Source: Taeniopygia guttata
Taxonomy: Eukaryota > Chordata > Aves > Passeriformes > Estrildidae
Length of the DNA stretch: 64,000 bases
Direction of reading: 5' to 3'
NCBI RefSeq assembly: GCF_048771995.1
Contig: NC_133063.1
Location: 18,414,063-18,478,062, forward strand
Shown one piece after another: positions 24,425 to 36,210 of the stretch. A program made the translations under genes and the position numbers. Position 1 is the first letter of the stretch. The number at the start of each line of letters is the position of its first letter. Below the pieces are notes generated by a model that did no database searches, was not told the DNA's origin, and saw only the letters and a program-made list of their open reading frames with translations.

Positions 24425-26690
24425 CTCTGGTTTCTGGGTAGAATAGGGTTAATTTTTGCAGTAGCTGGGAGTGGGAATGGCCAGCACACAGAGGTTATTC
24501 TGTATTGCTTCCTGCCATTGTGCCTTCTGAAAAAGGACTCTTCTGGGCAGAAAGGGTTTCTTTCAGTAAAGAAATTGTGGTAGAGAGAGCTGTCTGGTAT
24601 TATCTCTTATTGGAACATTCACCATTGAACAACTACAGGATCCTATTAAAGCAGCAGAATGTTTGGAAGAAAAATAGTGTGGCAGTTCCAGAGAGGAGGG
24701 AAGCTCTACAATGTGCCTGGACCCTGGCTACTCTTTATTGGACACTATGTGATACTAAACTGCACAGGGATTTTTTTTGTATTGCATCCAATACACCTGG
24801 AACCAACTGCCCAGGGATAGAAACCCACTCCCACTATTTGCCTTGGACCGATCCACACAGCTCTGGAAAAGGCTGAGGCTCCAGAACACTTGTAATACAT
24901 TGAGTATGTCATTGTATGGGAAAATACAGCAGAAAAAGTTTTTGATGAAGGAGAGAATATAATAGAAACCCTTCTGAATAATTTTGCCTCAAACCATAGC
25001 AAGGTCAAGGGACGAATCCAGGAAATTCAGTTTGTAGGAATAAAAAGGCAAGATGGAGACATCAGATTGCAATGTAGTCAATAAAGTAACAGCAGTGTCC
25101 TCACCAACCACCAAAAATGAAGCACAGGTTTTCCTAGATGCTGTGGGTTTCTGGAAGATGCATATTCCAGATTACAGTCAGTTTGTAAACCCTCTTTGTC
25201 ACGTGACCCAAATTAAGAATGATTTAAAGAACAAGCTTTTAAACTAATCAAACAGAAGATTGTTGATGCAGTAGCCCTGGGACCAGTCAGGACAGTAAAG
25301 ATGTGAAAAATCGCTCTACACTGCAGATAGGAAGACTGGCTCTTCCTGGAGTCTCTGGAAGAATAACTGCAGAGATTAGAGGATTGTAGGATTTGTAATT
25401 TTCTCTTCTGCCCCCCCATCCCCCTTTCCCGCGCGTTCCCCCTTTGTCCTGCGTTCCCTTATCACTCCCCCTCACCCTGTGGTCCATCCCTGCCCCCCCC
25501 ACCGCCTTTCCCATCGCTGTCCCCAGGGTTTCCCTGCCCCTGTCCCCTGCCTCCCGTCCCATTGGCCACGGCTGAGGTTCCCCCCCACCCCCGCACGGGG
25601 TATAACCGAGCCCCCCACTCGGTGCCCCGGTGTCTCGGGAACACGCTCCCGCAATAAACACGTGTTTGCACCCGAGCCCCGTGTCACCATTTCGTCTGTT
25701 CCCGCACTAGAACTGAGCCTCGCAGAGCCGAAGGGGAAAGCGGCCGCCGTCTCTCCCCCTCTCCCACCGTGCTGCCCACAGGTGCCTGCCCGGAGCCGGT
25801 CTCGCACGGCAACAGAGGATGAACCCTTGGGTTCTGGAATCTGGGATACAAAGCATCTGAGGCCTACACTCTCACTAAAAAAAGATATTCTGTCAGCTTC
25901 TGAAGGAGTTCAAGCTACTTCAGAAGTGTTTGGCACCAAAACACAGCACCCTGGGCTTTAGATATCACTGAATGAGAGATATGGACAGTGCTCTGTCTCT
26001 GCACTGACTTGTGCACAACAGTAAATGCACTGCAGGGGTGGCTGGACCAGGCTGCTGAATTGTGGCAAGACATCTCTACCCAGGTAGAGAAGCTGTCTGT
26101 AAAGGTATATCATGTAGATCCACACATACCCAGGAGTTGGGCTGCTGAAGAGCATTTGAAGAATGGACAGATGGGTTGGGCTGCCAGAATGATCCCCTCT
26201 CTCAGGGGGATCTGGACTGACAGCATAAGGGTGAATTATTTCTGGTTGATGGGCCCACGATGCCTCAGGCCATCAGAAAAGAGGGTAACATACAGATGGG
26301 CTCGTGGCTTAACTATGGGGTGGATTTAATGATGGACACTATTTCCCAGATAGTGATCCAGAACTGTCAAACGCGCACTGTGATCAAGTAGGCCAAGAAG
26401 GCATAGCCCCTGCAGTATAGTGGATTATGGTCACAATATAAATATTGGGAGGTTAAGCAGGTTAATTACCTGCCAAATTAATTAATCACTCTCCTGCAAA
26501 CCCACCAAGGCAGGCCTATGTGCTGACATTGGTGTAAGGAGCCACTGGATGCTTGGAGATGTATCCTGTGCCTTCCACCACTGCCTGGAACACCAGATTG
26601 GGCCTTGAAAACCACAAGAGGCAAACTTATCTGATATACCTTTACAGTCAGTACTCTTAACAAATGGTATAAGCTGAATGTTCACTCTTC
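24425..26690 (+). mobile_element. decayed ERV-L-like provirus fragment (LTR piece and pol)
   Basis: The first about 100 bp (24425-24530) match the 5' part of the LTR family also seen at 6670 and 53616. Downstream, broken pieces of pol occur in the normal order: the reverse transcriptase palm end near 24890-25060, the thumb/connection region near 25100-25240, RNase H (25260-25380 and 25821-26150) and the start of integrase (about 26150-26640). Several stops and frame changes interrupt it and the catalytic YxDD-like site is altered, so it cannot be active. A frame of 113 codons (25988-26329) is still open across the end of RNase H. A solo LTR splits the RNase H part. The family name rests on protein resemblance seen by eye. 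Confidence 0.75.
25385..25814 (+). mobile_element. solo LTR (430 bp) nested inside ERV-L RNase H
   Basis: The element begins TGTAGG and ends CAACA, and is flanked on both sides by GAGGAT (25379-25384 and 25815-25820), a perfect 6-bp target duplication. It is CpG- and C-rich, unlike the AT-rich host element. It has a TATAA box at 25601-25605 and AATAAA at 25653-25658, giving a U3-R-U5 layout in + orientation. The host pol sequence resumes right after the second GAGGAT. A 6-bp duplication is typical of alpha/beta-type (class II) ERVs. The 160-codon open frame over this region (25479-25961) is an artefact of the GC-rich LTR. Confidence 0.88.
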
Positions 26691-27714
26691 AAATGTTTAA
26701 TTTTAATTTCTGCTACATTCAAAATTATCGGCAAAATTCCAGCATCAGTAAGATAGTTCTTCCAAAAGGCTAAAGAAATTTGCACTGAAAGAACTCAGAA
26801 AACAGGATCTCACTTTCTTAGCTGGACTTGAACTTGAGTTCTCTTCCTCCTTTTTTTCCCTTTCCAGCCAGCAGGATCTTTGAATATGAACAGGAAATAC
26901 TTTCTGATGTTGAAAATCATCAAAATGGTCTAATTTCCCTCATTTTAAAATGCGTATTATCATCAGCTATAAGGAGATAGATGTATTGTTTCTTAATATT
27001 TCTAATTTTTTTTTATCACTTTAATTGTGGTCTCCAAACACTTTTTCTCAGATGTCTGTGTAGATATTTTTACTGGAGCTCTGCAGCTTTACTGTTTCAT
27101 TTCTTCTACAGAGAGTTCAGTGCCTGCCTGCTGGACAGTCTACTGAGCTCATGCATTTTTTTAAAGGCATGTTTTATTTATTCAGATGTCTAAAATATGC
27201 TATTATAATAGTATTTATTTGTAGCCTGATTTAAATCTTCTTAGACGTCTTAGACTAATCAGAATTCTTTTTTCCTTTTTTTCCCCTTCAAGATTACAAG
27301 TTTGGTTGATAAATCAGATGCGCTTCCCTATCTTTATGTGAATATGAGCACAGAGATTAATATTTTTCAAAGTTATTTTTAGAGCTGTTTTCCTTAAAAT
27401 GCATCATTTCACATCCTAATAATTATGATGACAAATTTAGGAATTTATAAGAATCTTTATATATAACAATTGGATGATTGTAATTACTTTATATGCATTT
27501 AACAGATTAAAAATTGAGTTATTTGACAGATTTTAAAATGTATTCACTTGGGAAAAATAACTGATCTTGAAATGATCACAGAGTGAAGTCTGTTCTTACC
27601 TGAAAATAAGCTGGAGCTGGATCCCCTTGAATGTACTGGGCGCTCTTCACCACATAGGAACATGGTACTGTGCTAACGCAAAAAGGCTCAGTGTGGGCCT
27701 GGGACAAAGGCGGT
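26691..27714. other. intergenic, no gene seen
   Basis: AT-rich DNA between the ERV-L fragment and the CR1 element. The 70-codon frame at 26981-27193 is rich in Phe, Leu and Cys from T-rich sequence and does not look like a gene. Confidence 0.6.
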
Positions 27715-28260
27715 CTCTGTCATAAAACCAGAAGACTTTAGGTTGGAAAAGGCCTCTAAAATCACCAAATCCAACCCTTAACTCAGCACTGCCAAGCCCA
27801 CCACTTAACCATGTTGTTAAGTCCATATCTGCTTACCTTTTAAATCCCTCCAGGACTGGTGCCTTGGTAATCTGCATCAGGGTTTGACAACCCTGTCCAT
27901 GAGGAGATTATTCCTGATTAATCCAGCCTACACCTCGTTGAGGTTGTTTTATCTTGTCTTGTCACTTGTTACTTGAGAGAAGAGACCAACCCCTCCCTGG
28001 CTACACACTCCTGTCAAGTAGTTGTAGAGAGTGACAATGTCACCCCTGAACCTCCTCTTCCAGGCTAAACCCCAGCTCTCTCAGCCATTCCTTATTTGAC
28101 GTGTGCTCCAGACCTTTCCTTAGTCCCATTGCCCTTCTCTGGACATGCTCCAACACCTCAAGGTCTTTATTGTCACAAGGGACCCAAAACAGAGCACAGT
28201 ATTCAAAAGCTGATGAGGCAGATGAAACATGGTTTGGTACCTTTTGCAATACAGCGATTT
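27715..28260 (-). mobile_element. CR1 LINE, 3' part with end of ORF2
   Basis: On +, the 5' side (27735 onward: TTTAGGTTGGAAAAGGCCTC) is the reverse complement of the CR1 3' UTR. On the - strand a 69-codon frame (28040-28249) encodes the C-terminal end of the CR1 reverse transcriptase, with residues such as LEHVQRRAMGLRKGLEH. UTR and coding end are joined in the right order, so this is one 5'-truncated CR1 copy of over 500 bp. It is the best preserved LINE in the window but incomplete. Confidence 0.93.
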
Positions 28261-28689
28261 AACTGCAGTCAGACTTGTAGATGGTGCAAGAAGAGCTTCA
28301 GAACTATTCAGTTAGATTGAGTAAAGGGACCTCAGCCTCTGAGGTCTAAACCTCTTCTCTGTTGTAACAAATTTGAAATGGTTATGCAGCAATATTTAAA
28401 TTTTATATGCAAAATTTTGCTTCCATATAAAAATAAATCAACAGCAAAACTTTTGAGGCCAGACTGTGATATTCTGGTGGTACTTACTTACCTCTGTGAG
28501 TGACCATTTTGAAATCAAGAAACACTCTCCAAAACTCCTTACAAACAATTTTTGATGTGCTTCCTATCTTGTAATGCAGTAGTGTGAAACAAAGGATATA
28601 TGATGCAGTGAGAGGGACCAATTTTATTTTTATTTATGCCTCAGCATATGTTATAGGGGCGTACATGTGCTTGGAGGCCTGTCCCGCAG
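28261..28689. other. intergenic, no gene seen
   Basis: AT-rich stretch between the CR1 copy and the CpG-dense block. Nothing recognisable. Confidence 0.6.
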
Positions 28690-29830
28690 AAGGCTTTGCC
28701 TGGCAACCAAAACAGGGCAGAGAAAGGACAGATTAGAGCAGCTAGCTGTGACTCAAAACCCGCTAGTTTTGCTTTGGGTTTCTTAGACGAATCAGGGGCT
28801 CTCTCGGAGGGTCAGTCTGGCCCTTCTCTGCCTTGCAGCCTCCCGCCTTTTTCTCCCAGTGGTCCTGCTTTCTGTCCGTACCTGCTTTGCCCTGCATCAC
28901 CTTTTGCACTAACCAGCTCACCAAAGGGACGACCTCGTCGCTGCATCCCCAACGGAGCGGGCATCTCTGCAAACAGTCCCGGGCACAGCCGACGCCAGCC
29001 TGCACGCAGCCGCAGCCGCCCCCATTGCTGTTTCCTGCGCTGCCCGCCGCACTACCCCGCCGCAGCACTAGCCCGTGGCGACCAGCCCGTGGCCACTTCG
29101 CGCCCAGCCGACGCTGCGGCCACCACTGTGCTCCCCGCGCCGCAGCCGCAGCGCCCCGACCCGGGAACCCGCCGGTGCTCCAGGACCGCGCCCGGACGGC
29201 GACAACCTGTTCTCTGCCGACGGAGGTGTTAAAAACGGGACCACACTCCCGGTACTAAAAGTGATGTCAGCATTTATTATAATAAAAAGAAAGGCCTAAA
29301 GCCAGGGGGCCCGCAGGCTGAGTAGGAGCGTTCCCGTCGAGGATGATGCGGCGCGGGCGCTGGGTCTTCTGAGCAGCGATGTCCCCGACTTTCCAGGTGG
29401 AGCGGCACTTCAGTGGATCAGATTTATCCTTTTTTTTTTGTCCCTTTGGATTGGTTTCTTTTTGGATCCTTCATTTGCATGAAGGTTTAAGGCGCTTGAT
29501 TGGCCCATTATAGTTCTGTCCAGGCTGGCTCGTTTCGCTGAGGGGTGGTGTATTACGGTACGTAGAGTACCGTATTTGTTACAACTCTTTAAACCCCTTT
29601 TACCATAACCAGACTAACGGTACATGCTTAACAATTATCAACTATTTTACAACCGTTTCTAACCTATTTTTAACAGAGGGAATACGCAGCCTGCTGCTGT
29701 TTGGAAATCGTGCCCAGCCAGCCACGGGAGCTACGCGAACACACCGCGGTTCGCACGCTCAGCCTGCCAAGCCAGCGCTGACGGAGCGCCGGGGCTCTTG
29801 TGCTAGCACTGTCTCTGTCTTCTGGTTCTT
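28690..29830 (-). other. CpG-dense block, possible LTR and leader of an ERV
   Basis: Between about 28920 and 29230, and again at 29690-29790, CpG is frequent, in sharp contrast to the surroundings. On the - strand the middle part shows CCAAT boxes (ATTGG on + at 29449-29453 and 29495-29499), an octamer ATTTGCAT at about 29473-29480, an AATAAA signal (near 29273 on +), and possible outer ends TGTTAAAAAT (about 29675) and GAGAACA (about 29211). This is compatible with a - strand LTR of about 465 bp followed by a GC-rich leader. No primer binding site or gag was confidently found. A CpG island promoter or GC-rich unclassified repeat is the alternative. The long + frame at 28696-29232 reflects base composition. 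Confidence 0.4.
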
Positions 29831-30439
29831 TCTCCTTCTCTCTTTTTTCCTCTCTGCTCCTTTTCCTATCTCGCTTTTGTAGGAACACTTAGCCTTCTTT
29901 ATCAGTAAATGGGTCTCAGATCTAATATTTCTGCGTTTACACTTTATTCTCGTCTGAGAAATTTATCAAAAAGAATCCTCCCCGACTGCCAGTTTTCTAG
30001 TGGGACGGGAAACAGAGGGTATACAACACTGAAATTAATACTTAATGCAACTTTCTGGGCAACTTTCAAGGCTTGACCGACATCTTTGTGTTCAACTAAA
30101 ATTCCTGACTTGTGTATCCCAGTGTCCTCTAATGTTTGTTTTACTGCTATCAAGTGTGCTGACGTCTGTTACTGACTGGGAAGTAGCACTGCAGCATTAT
30201 CATCTGGTACATGTATTTTCTCCAACTGTATCCTGAACGTAAAAAATAATTAAGTTTTTAAAGGCTTAGGAAAAAATAGGATTGTGTGAGGGAATCATAT
30301 ACCTTATCATATATTTGTATTCCATATAATTTATGGAAAGACATACCTTTGTGCTTCTGAAGTATGCCAGTGTGTGAAATGTGGGCATTTAGAGAAAAAG
30401 GGTGATTTTGTTTGTTCTTTTAGATAAGACAAGGTACCC
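29831..30439. other. intergenic, unclassified, maybe ERV-derived
   Basis: This stretch lies between the CpG-dense block and the LTR-like element. The - strand has a 69-codon frame (29944-30153) followed by AATAAA (TTTATT at 29942-29947 on +), but I recognise no product. The + strand near 30374-30400 has closely spaced Cys and His codons, judged too degenerate to call a zinc knuckle. Confidence 0.35.
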
Positions 30440-30807
30440 TACATACCAAGAGAGGTTTTAAAAAGCAAACAATTATTGAAGCAGTGACCTTTGAAAGGGG
30501 AATAACACGCCCTGTCTCCACTTTGCAGAAGGCTAAATAAATTGATTTTATTAAGCTAAATTATATTACATTAATACTATACTATGCAAGAAAAACCCGT
30601 TTCCAGACAGTCACGACACAGCTTTGACCCAACTGGCCAATCAATCCAAACAACCATCACCGGTGTCCAATTAACGACTCACTCTTCAGTAAACAATCTC
30701 CATAACACATGCCACATATGTCAAAGAACAGCTCCTCACAATTTCCCAGGAAAAATCCTGGGAGAGAGAATCATGTCTCTCTCTGTTCAGAGAATGTGAA
30801 TACCACA
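30440..30807 (-). mobile_element. ERV LTR resembling a passerine ERVK-type family
   Basis: Read on the - strand the element begins TGTGGTATTCACATTCTCTG, then AACAGAGAGAGAC, has CCAAT-type motifs (ATTGG at two places), and reaches TAGTATAGTATTAATGTAAT and AATAAA (TTTATT at 30547-30552 on +). I know this layout from abundant songbird LTRs, but from memory only. The 3' end of the LTR is not clear and no target duplication was seen, so it is probably truncated. Confidence 0.55.
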
Positions 30808-33371
30808 ATCACTTCTTAATAGATCTCGGTTTAACAGAAAAATTTTGCTATACTGAAAGAAACCAGGTACTCTGATAAATTGGATGAAGCATATTATTTT
30901 CTGTTAAATATGACAGATATGCCTAAAACTTTTTAATGGTATAGGAAGTTTGCAAACTTGAGTATATGTAAAACTGAACTGCAAGAAGTGGGAAATAACA
31001 GGAAAACTTTCAGTGTATGATCCTTAAATTAAGAGAACATTAGAACAGAATGACGTTGCCACACAAAGACTAATGATGTGCAAAGACAATGTTTAAGCTG
31101 GGCTACCTCCGGAACATAATTCATGTATTTGCTAACTTTTGACTGTTTTGTTTTCCAATGTTAATAATGTTCACTTAGTGTATGTTACCTACAATCGTGG
31201 AGGGAGGTACTTGAAACTAATTTAAATAGTGAAGTGTGACTTTTTAAATGATTGATGTGCCATTTTTCTTTATAAATTATATCAATAATAACAAATAACT
31301 GTGGGCATGTCTTGCCTAAATAAGCAGAATCACCATCAGGCCAAAATGAATGAAAGCTTGTCATGCTGCCATTTCAGTCAGTGTTAAGTTAGAATTCTGA
31401 ACACTCAAAGAATTTTCTTTTTGAGACCCACCAGAATTTTTTCAAGGTCCTGAGTCCCACTTACTTAAAATTAAAAATTACACATCAAATTATTGACTAA
31501 AAGCAACTATTACTATTGGAAACTTAAATTTATGTTTTGCACTCCTTAGAAAGTACACACGTAACATTTCTTTCATTTTGTCCTACAAAAGGAAATACTG
31601 AAGTTTATTAGTACATTTCATATATGACAAAGGTTTTTTCGGTGTTTCTTACTAGAGAAAAATTAAAAGTGCACAGACAGAAACAAATTCAATATGCACT
31701 GATGTTTTAGTCTATTACGTATTTATTTAAAAAAATAATAGTTGGTCATTAATAAGCATGGAACATTTGTAAGGAAGGTCTGGTTCCAAAGTCAGCTTGG
31801 TTTGAGCATCTTCTGTGGATTGCTATGAGATCATATATCTCAGCTGCAGAAAGGCTAAACGGAAATTTTATTTTGCACATGCTGGATGAATCAATGGAAT
31901 TGAATTCCTCTAGTCAAGCAAGATCAGTTACATAAGCAGATCTTACTCCACATCCATTCTTTTTTTTAATAATATTATAAATGGCTATTACAGAAAAACT
32001 GGAATTTGGAATGCTGCTTATTCGTCCTACCTTTTAAAAGGTTAAGTTTTTAAGTCATCTATTACTGAATCTTTTAGAAAAAATAATCAAGTATTCTTAC
32101 TCTAAAGCAGCTCTTATTTCTCTTCGAAAGGGATAAACTTCTGTTTAAGTATCTCTTCTCCAGATGTCTACAAAGATACAGGACAGGAATTATAATTTTT
32201 TCTATATAAATGAGCAATAAGGGCTCCCCAAAACATGCAACTCTTCTACAACCCCAAACCCATAAGCACAAGTAGGTAATTCAGCTGCCTTGCCTTCAAT
32301 ATCTTTTAAAGAACATGGAAATGTCTCTTTTTCTTAATTAAGTTTGAAGTCTGTCTGATAGAATATGTAGTATACAATCCTAAATTGTTTAGGGCATTAG
32401 TTTAGAGGTTTACCATGTGTAGTTTGCATGTACTCACAGAAAGGAGAATCAAAGTTTCAAATTAATTGGGGCATAATTTTTAAGGATATCCATTCTTAGT
32501 TTCAGAATATGATGTCCAGTATATATTTAAACTCTTGTTCTATCCTTTGTAAATACCTCTGCCAGCATAACTAGCTCTGGGCCACTGCTTCTACCTGCAT
32601 CTTCCTTTGAGGTTGTCCCAGGAGTGTTACCAGATCATTACAGGCCAGAGTAATGGTTTTATCAAATCACTGCAAGCCAATGAGTTGGAGCAGAGCCAAG
32701 GACAGCCTTAAGTTTTGCTGAGGGTGAATTTAGTTCTTCAAAGCATCACTGACTGGGGAAGCAGCAAGTTGTATGCACTGGAGTCTTGCAGATCACCAAG
32801 TGTCTGAGCCAGTCTCCTTCGCTTGGTCACTGCACAAATAAATGAGACTACAAGCAACATAGTGCTGATGAGGAATAACATTTTCCACATCTTTGGGTGA
32901 CCACTTCTATCAAACAAAGACATGGGAAATGTTATATATTCATTCTATATAGTGCCTTCCTTTTTGAATTTTGTAACATGCAATTAATTTACATAAGAAT
33001 TTACTTACATAAATTTTCATTTTAATTATTTTTTATTAAATAAGAAGAAAATGGATAGAAGGAATTTGCTTTTCCATATGTTTATATTTCATTACATATT
33101 TATAACATTAGTTTTATTAAGGGATATCAAAATATGTTGACATAAGCCTTTCTCAGGAAATTAAACAACCAATTGCTTGGTTTAAGTTTAGGGTCACTGC
33201 CTCTGAAAACCGAAGAGAAATATGGCACAAGGCATGTTAAAAAAAAAACAAAACAACTTCCAAGACAGTTTAACTGAGTATAAATGATACAGCACTTTTC
33301 TAAGATTACACACATGCAGGCAAGTAGAAGGTAGTAACACTCAAGATTCAGCCAATGTGGTTGTTTGGAAT
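30808..33371. other. intergenic and SLF1 3' flank
   Basis: No repeat was recognised. On the - strand, AATAAA signals that could end SLF1 mRNA occur at 33113-33118 and 33032-33037 (TTTATT on +), giving a 3' UTR of about 260-350 nt. A 61-codon - strand ORF is listed separately. Confidence 0.5.
32738..32923 (-). CDS. possible 61-residue single-pass membrane protein, unproven
   Basis: The - strand frame starts with ATG at 32923 and ends at 32738. Residues about 14-32 are strongly hydrophobic (MLFLISTMLLVVSFICAV) and are followed by KRRR, as in a membrane segment with a cytosolic basic stop-transfer. The tail is polar. An AG (32908-32907) could also make this a terminal exon beginning at 32906, but its phase does not fit SLF1 exon 36211-36393. 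I do not recognise the protein. AT-rich sequence gives hydrophobic frames by chance, so this is a candidate only. Confidence 0.22.
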   Translation of the reverse strand: MSLFDRSGHPKMWKMLFLISTMLLVVSFICAVTKRRRLAQTLGDLQDSSAYNLLLPQSVML

Positions 33372-33868
33372 TTAACTGCTAGAAAGATTTAGGCACTGAC
33401 ATGCTTCTACCATAGTTTCCAGAGCTGCTAATAACGCCTTCGCCTGTTCACCAGGGAAGAATAACATGCTTTCAGATATTTCTTGAAGAAACTGTGGTAG
33501 TTTTTCAAAAGTTTCTAGCGCTTTAAGATATGTATCTACCAACCAATCTCCAGAAAATGCATTTTTCATCTTAGAGCTATCACAAGCCATTACCGGAAGT
33601 ACATTTGAACAAGGTATCACTCTCAGAGTTACAGTCATGGGTGTTGACAAATTATAAATGGAACAAAAATTAAGCAGCATCTTAGTAAATGAAATCAAAC
33701 ACAGTTCTTTCTTCTGATCGCAAAAATCTTGTTCTCTGCATTCATAGAAGATTTCAATGCTCTCTCCTGGATAAACAAGATTGAAAAGTTCTTCCTTTGC
33801 TGTGACTGACTCAACACAATCCAGTGGCAGTTTCTCATGGGAGTTCCTTTGCTCTAGAAGGACTGGCC
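33372..33868 (-). CDS. SLF1: SLF1 last exon: C-terminal domain and stop
   Basis: After a TTTTCCTGAAG acceptor the exon completes Gly and encodes PVLLEQRNSHEKLPLDCVES (end of the ankyrin stack), a central FTKMLLNFCSIYNLS motif shared with human, and a C-terminus ending CQCLNLSSS before TAA (33372-33374). The open frame goes on upstream to 33932, but that part is intron. The last about 90 residues differ most from human SLF1. Confidence 0.95.
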
Positions 33869-36210
33869 CTTCAGGAAAAACACAAATATTAGTAACAACA
33901 GCACATTTTGTGATGAAGTGGCAGCTAAACAAGAATTTTGAGTCGCTTACTGCCAGAAGCCAGCATTCCTTTTCTCTACCAAGTTATGTTAATGTAACTG
34001 ATGACTTACACATTTGCAATGCAAGATAGAACCTGTAGAGAGATCCTTTGTAACAATTTTTTTTACAATATTGTCTTGCATAGAGTATGGAAAAATGTAA
34101 TGTTATCACTTTTGTAAAGTATCTACTTTTGTAAAATTCTATTAAGTACTTTGTAGACTAGGTTATTTGCAGACACTGAATTCAAATTAATGGCTTGTTA
34201 CTATGATGGTCTTTATTTTGCTTTTCTTAATGGTGTGGCCAATCTTGCCTTATGTGCAGCAAGGTAAACTGTTGGGGTAGGTATCCAAGCCTTCACCAAC
34301 AACTGAGTTTAAAAATTTGATCTTAACAGATTTCTGGAACACAAAACATAATTACTCTAATAAATAGATTTAAAGTAAGTAAATGAGACATGTTTGTTTG
34401 TTTAGAACTAGCCTGAACAAATAAATCCTTTTGGTATTTCTGGTTTATTAGTACAAGGGACTATTAATATTGAAAGAGCTTACACATCTCTTGGGAAGTT
34501 TAAGAAAGGCTGCAACAGTGAGAAAAAATGAAGGCTTTTAAGACACTACAAGTGTTTTTCAAATATGAAGACATTAGGAATCTTACATAAGTTTGTATTA
34601 GTATGCTAAAGTAATGATACCATATTAACATGCATGCTTCTTCAGAAATATATTTTGATGACAAAAGCTGAACTCCCACATTTCATACCAATAATACATA
34701 TTTTAATTTTTCTCAGATTAAAACTGTATTATTATTACTGATTATTTAGTATCATTAATTTCTGTGATCTAAATTATTGAACTAAGTAAATTCACACTGA
34801 ATAGGTAACATGCTTTCTACCATGGGCCTGTCAGTTACTTGACAGGCCATAACTCAAGAGTGTAATAAAGGCAAAGATAAAGGTACACATAGCCTTACAC
34901 TTGCCAGAAAAACTTGATGAATGCAAGTGCAAGTAGAGCTTTTCCCCTGTGATAACAAGATCATCCACTACCTATTCTTCACAGCAGCCGAGGAAAAATA
35001 CACATCTGTTAGTGCATTTCCAGCTCGGGAGCTGGGCTTACTATAATATTGGCTATTGCATCACTTCAGGTGATAGAACTGAGCCCAGGCATTGGCTTGG
35101 CATGTTAGATGCCAAGGTGACATGGCACAGTAGAGATATAAAACACCTGGGAGCTACAGAGCTGAGATTCAGAAAATGGAGGTAGAACTGCAGAAGCAAT
35201 GTATTGATTATGATCTGGTGCTTGCACGACAGACACAGACACAGCCTTTAGGGGGCAGGAGAAGACTGTAAATACAGAGGGTCATATGCCAAGAATCTAT
35301 TAAAATTTAGTTTCTCTACCTTAATTAATAGGCTGCCTAAATACACTCTTCTGCCTCATGACTAAGCACAGAATGATTTTTACTGAAAAAATTCGGGTTT
35401 GGCATATAAAGCACAGTTTAAACTGACACAGTAGGGCAATGGTACAGGTATTGCAAACACTCATTCTAATAAATTAATTAAAAGGAGGAAGAGTTATTAT
35501 CCAAGATGATTCTTTGCGGGTATTTGGGGGTTTATTTTTAACATGCTAAATTAAATACATTGGTATGGTACATACCTCAAGATACAAATGCCCTGTCTCT
35601 GAACAAAAAGTATTGTTTAAAACATTGTGTGCTTGCCTAAGGGGCAAAGTACTTTTTATAGAAAATAAGGTATACCTCCCACTATTATCCCTAAACAGCA
35701 GTTATCATGATTACAATATCAATTACTTTCTTAAACTAATTACTAAACTAATTGTGTTCTTCAGAAACCATCACATCAATTTTCACAAATGCTGAAAAAA
35801 ATTATGTTGAAATACGTGATATGCAGAGATTTAACTGATCTGGTTTTGTGTTGTGGTAGAAATAGATCAAAACAACAGAAAATACTTAGCCCTGATTGGT
35901 GATTAGGTAATCTTTATTTTCATTAGTGGAGAATATAGTTGCAATGCATATGGTGTAAAATACAGGATAAAAACATTACCATATTGGAAAAACCTGTGGA
36001 AATCTTGGTTAATTTAACAGTCAGCTGATCAAAGTAAGTGTGAAAACAGTATCATTTTTATTGTAAACAAACCAGCTTGGCTTAAAAGCGTTCTAAAATA
36101 TTTCACAGTAACTTTATTTTAGGAAACTATCAAGACAAACAATGAGAACTTCATATGGATTCAGAACAGTGGATAATTTCCCTAAACTGGTTTAGCATAA
36201 GTGTACTCAC
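33869..36210 (-). other. SLF1: SLF1 intron
   Basis: GT-AG intron of 2342 bp. No repeat or further exon was recognised on either strand. Confidence 0.8.

Noticed and set aside
24505..24876. 123-codon + frame as a possible host gene
   Set aside because: It lies within the decayed ERV-L element, just upstream of recognisable reverse transcriptase remnants, and has no host features.
25479..25961. 160-codon + frame
   Set aside because: It spans the solo LTR and runs into the ERV-L RNase H remnant, so it is a composite artefact and not a gene.
28696..29232. 178-codon + strand frame, the longest frame after the SLF1 last-exon frame
   Set aside because: It lies in CpG-dense sequence that opens several frames at once on both strands. 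It is rich in Pro, Ala and Arg without any domain, and it has no splice or family support.
30374..30405. Cys/His cluster like a retroviral zinc knuckle on +
   Set aside because: The CxxC and His are present but the glycines, spacing and last Cys are not. The nearby LTR is on the opposite strand.
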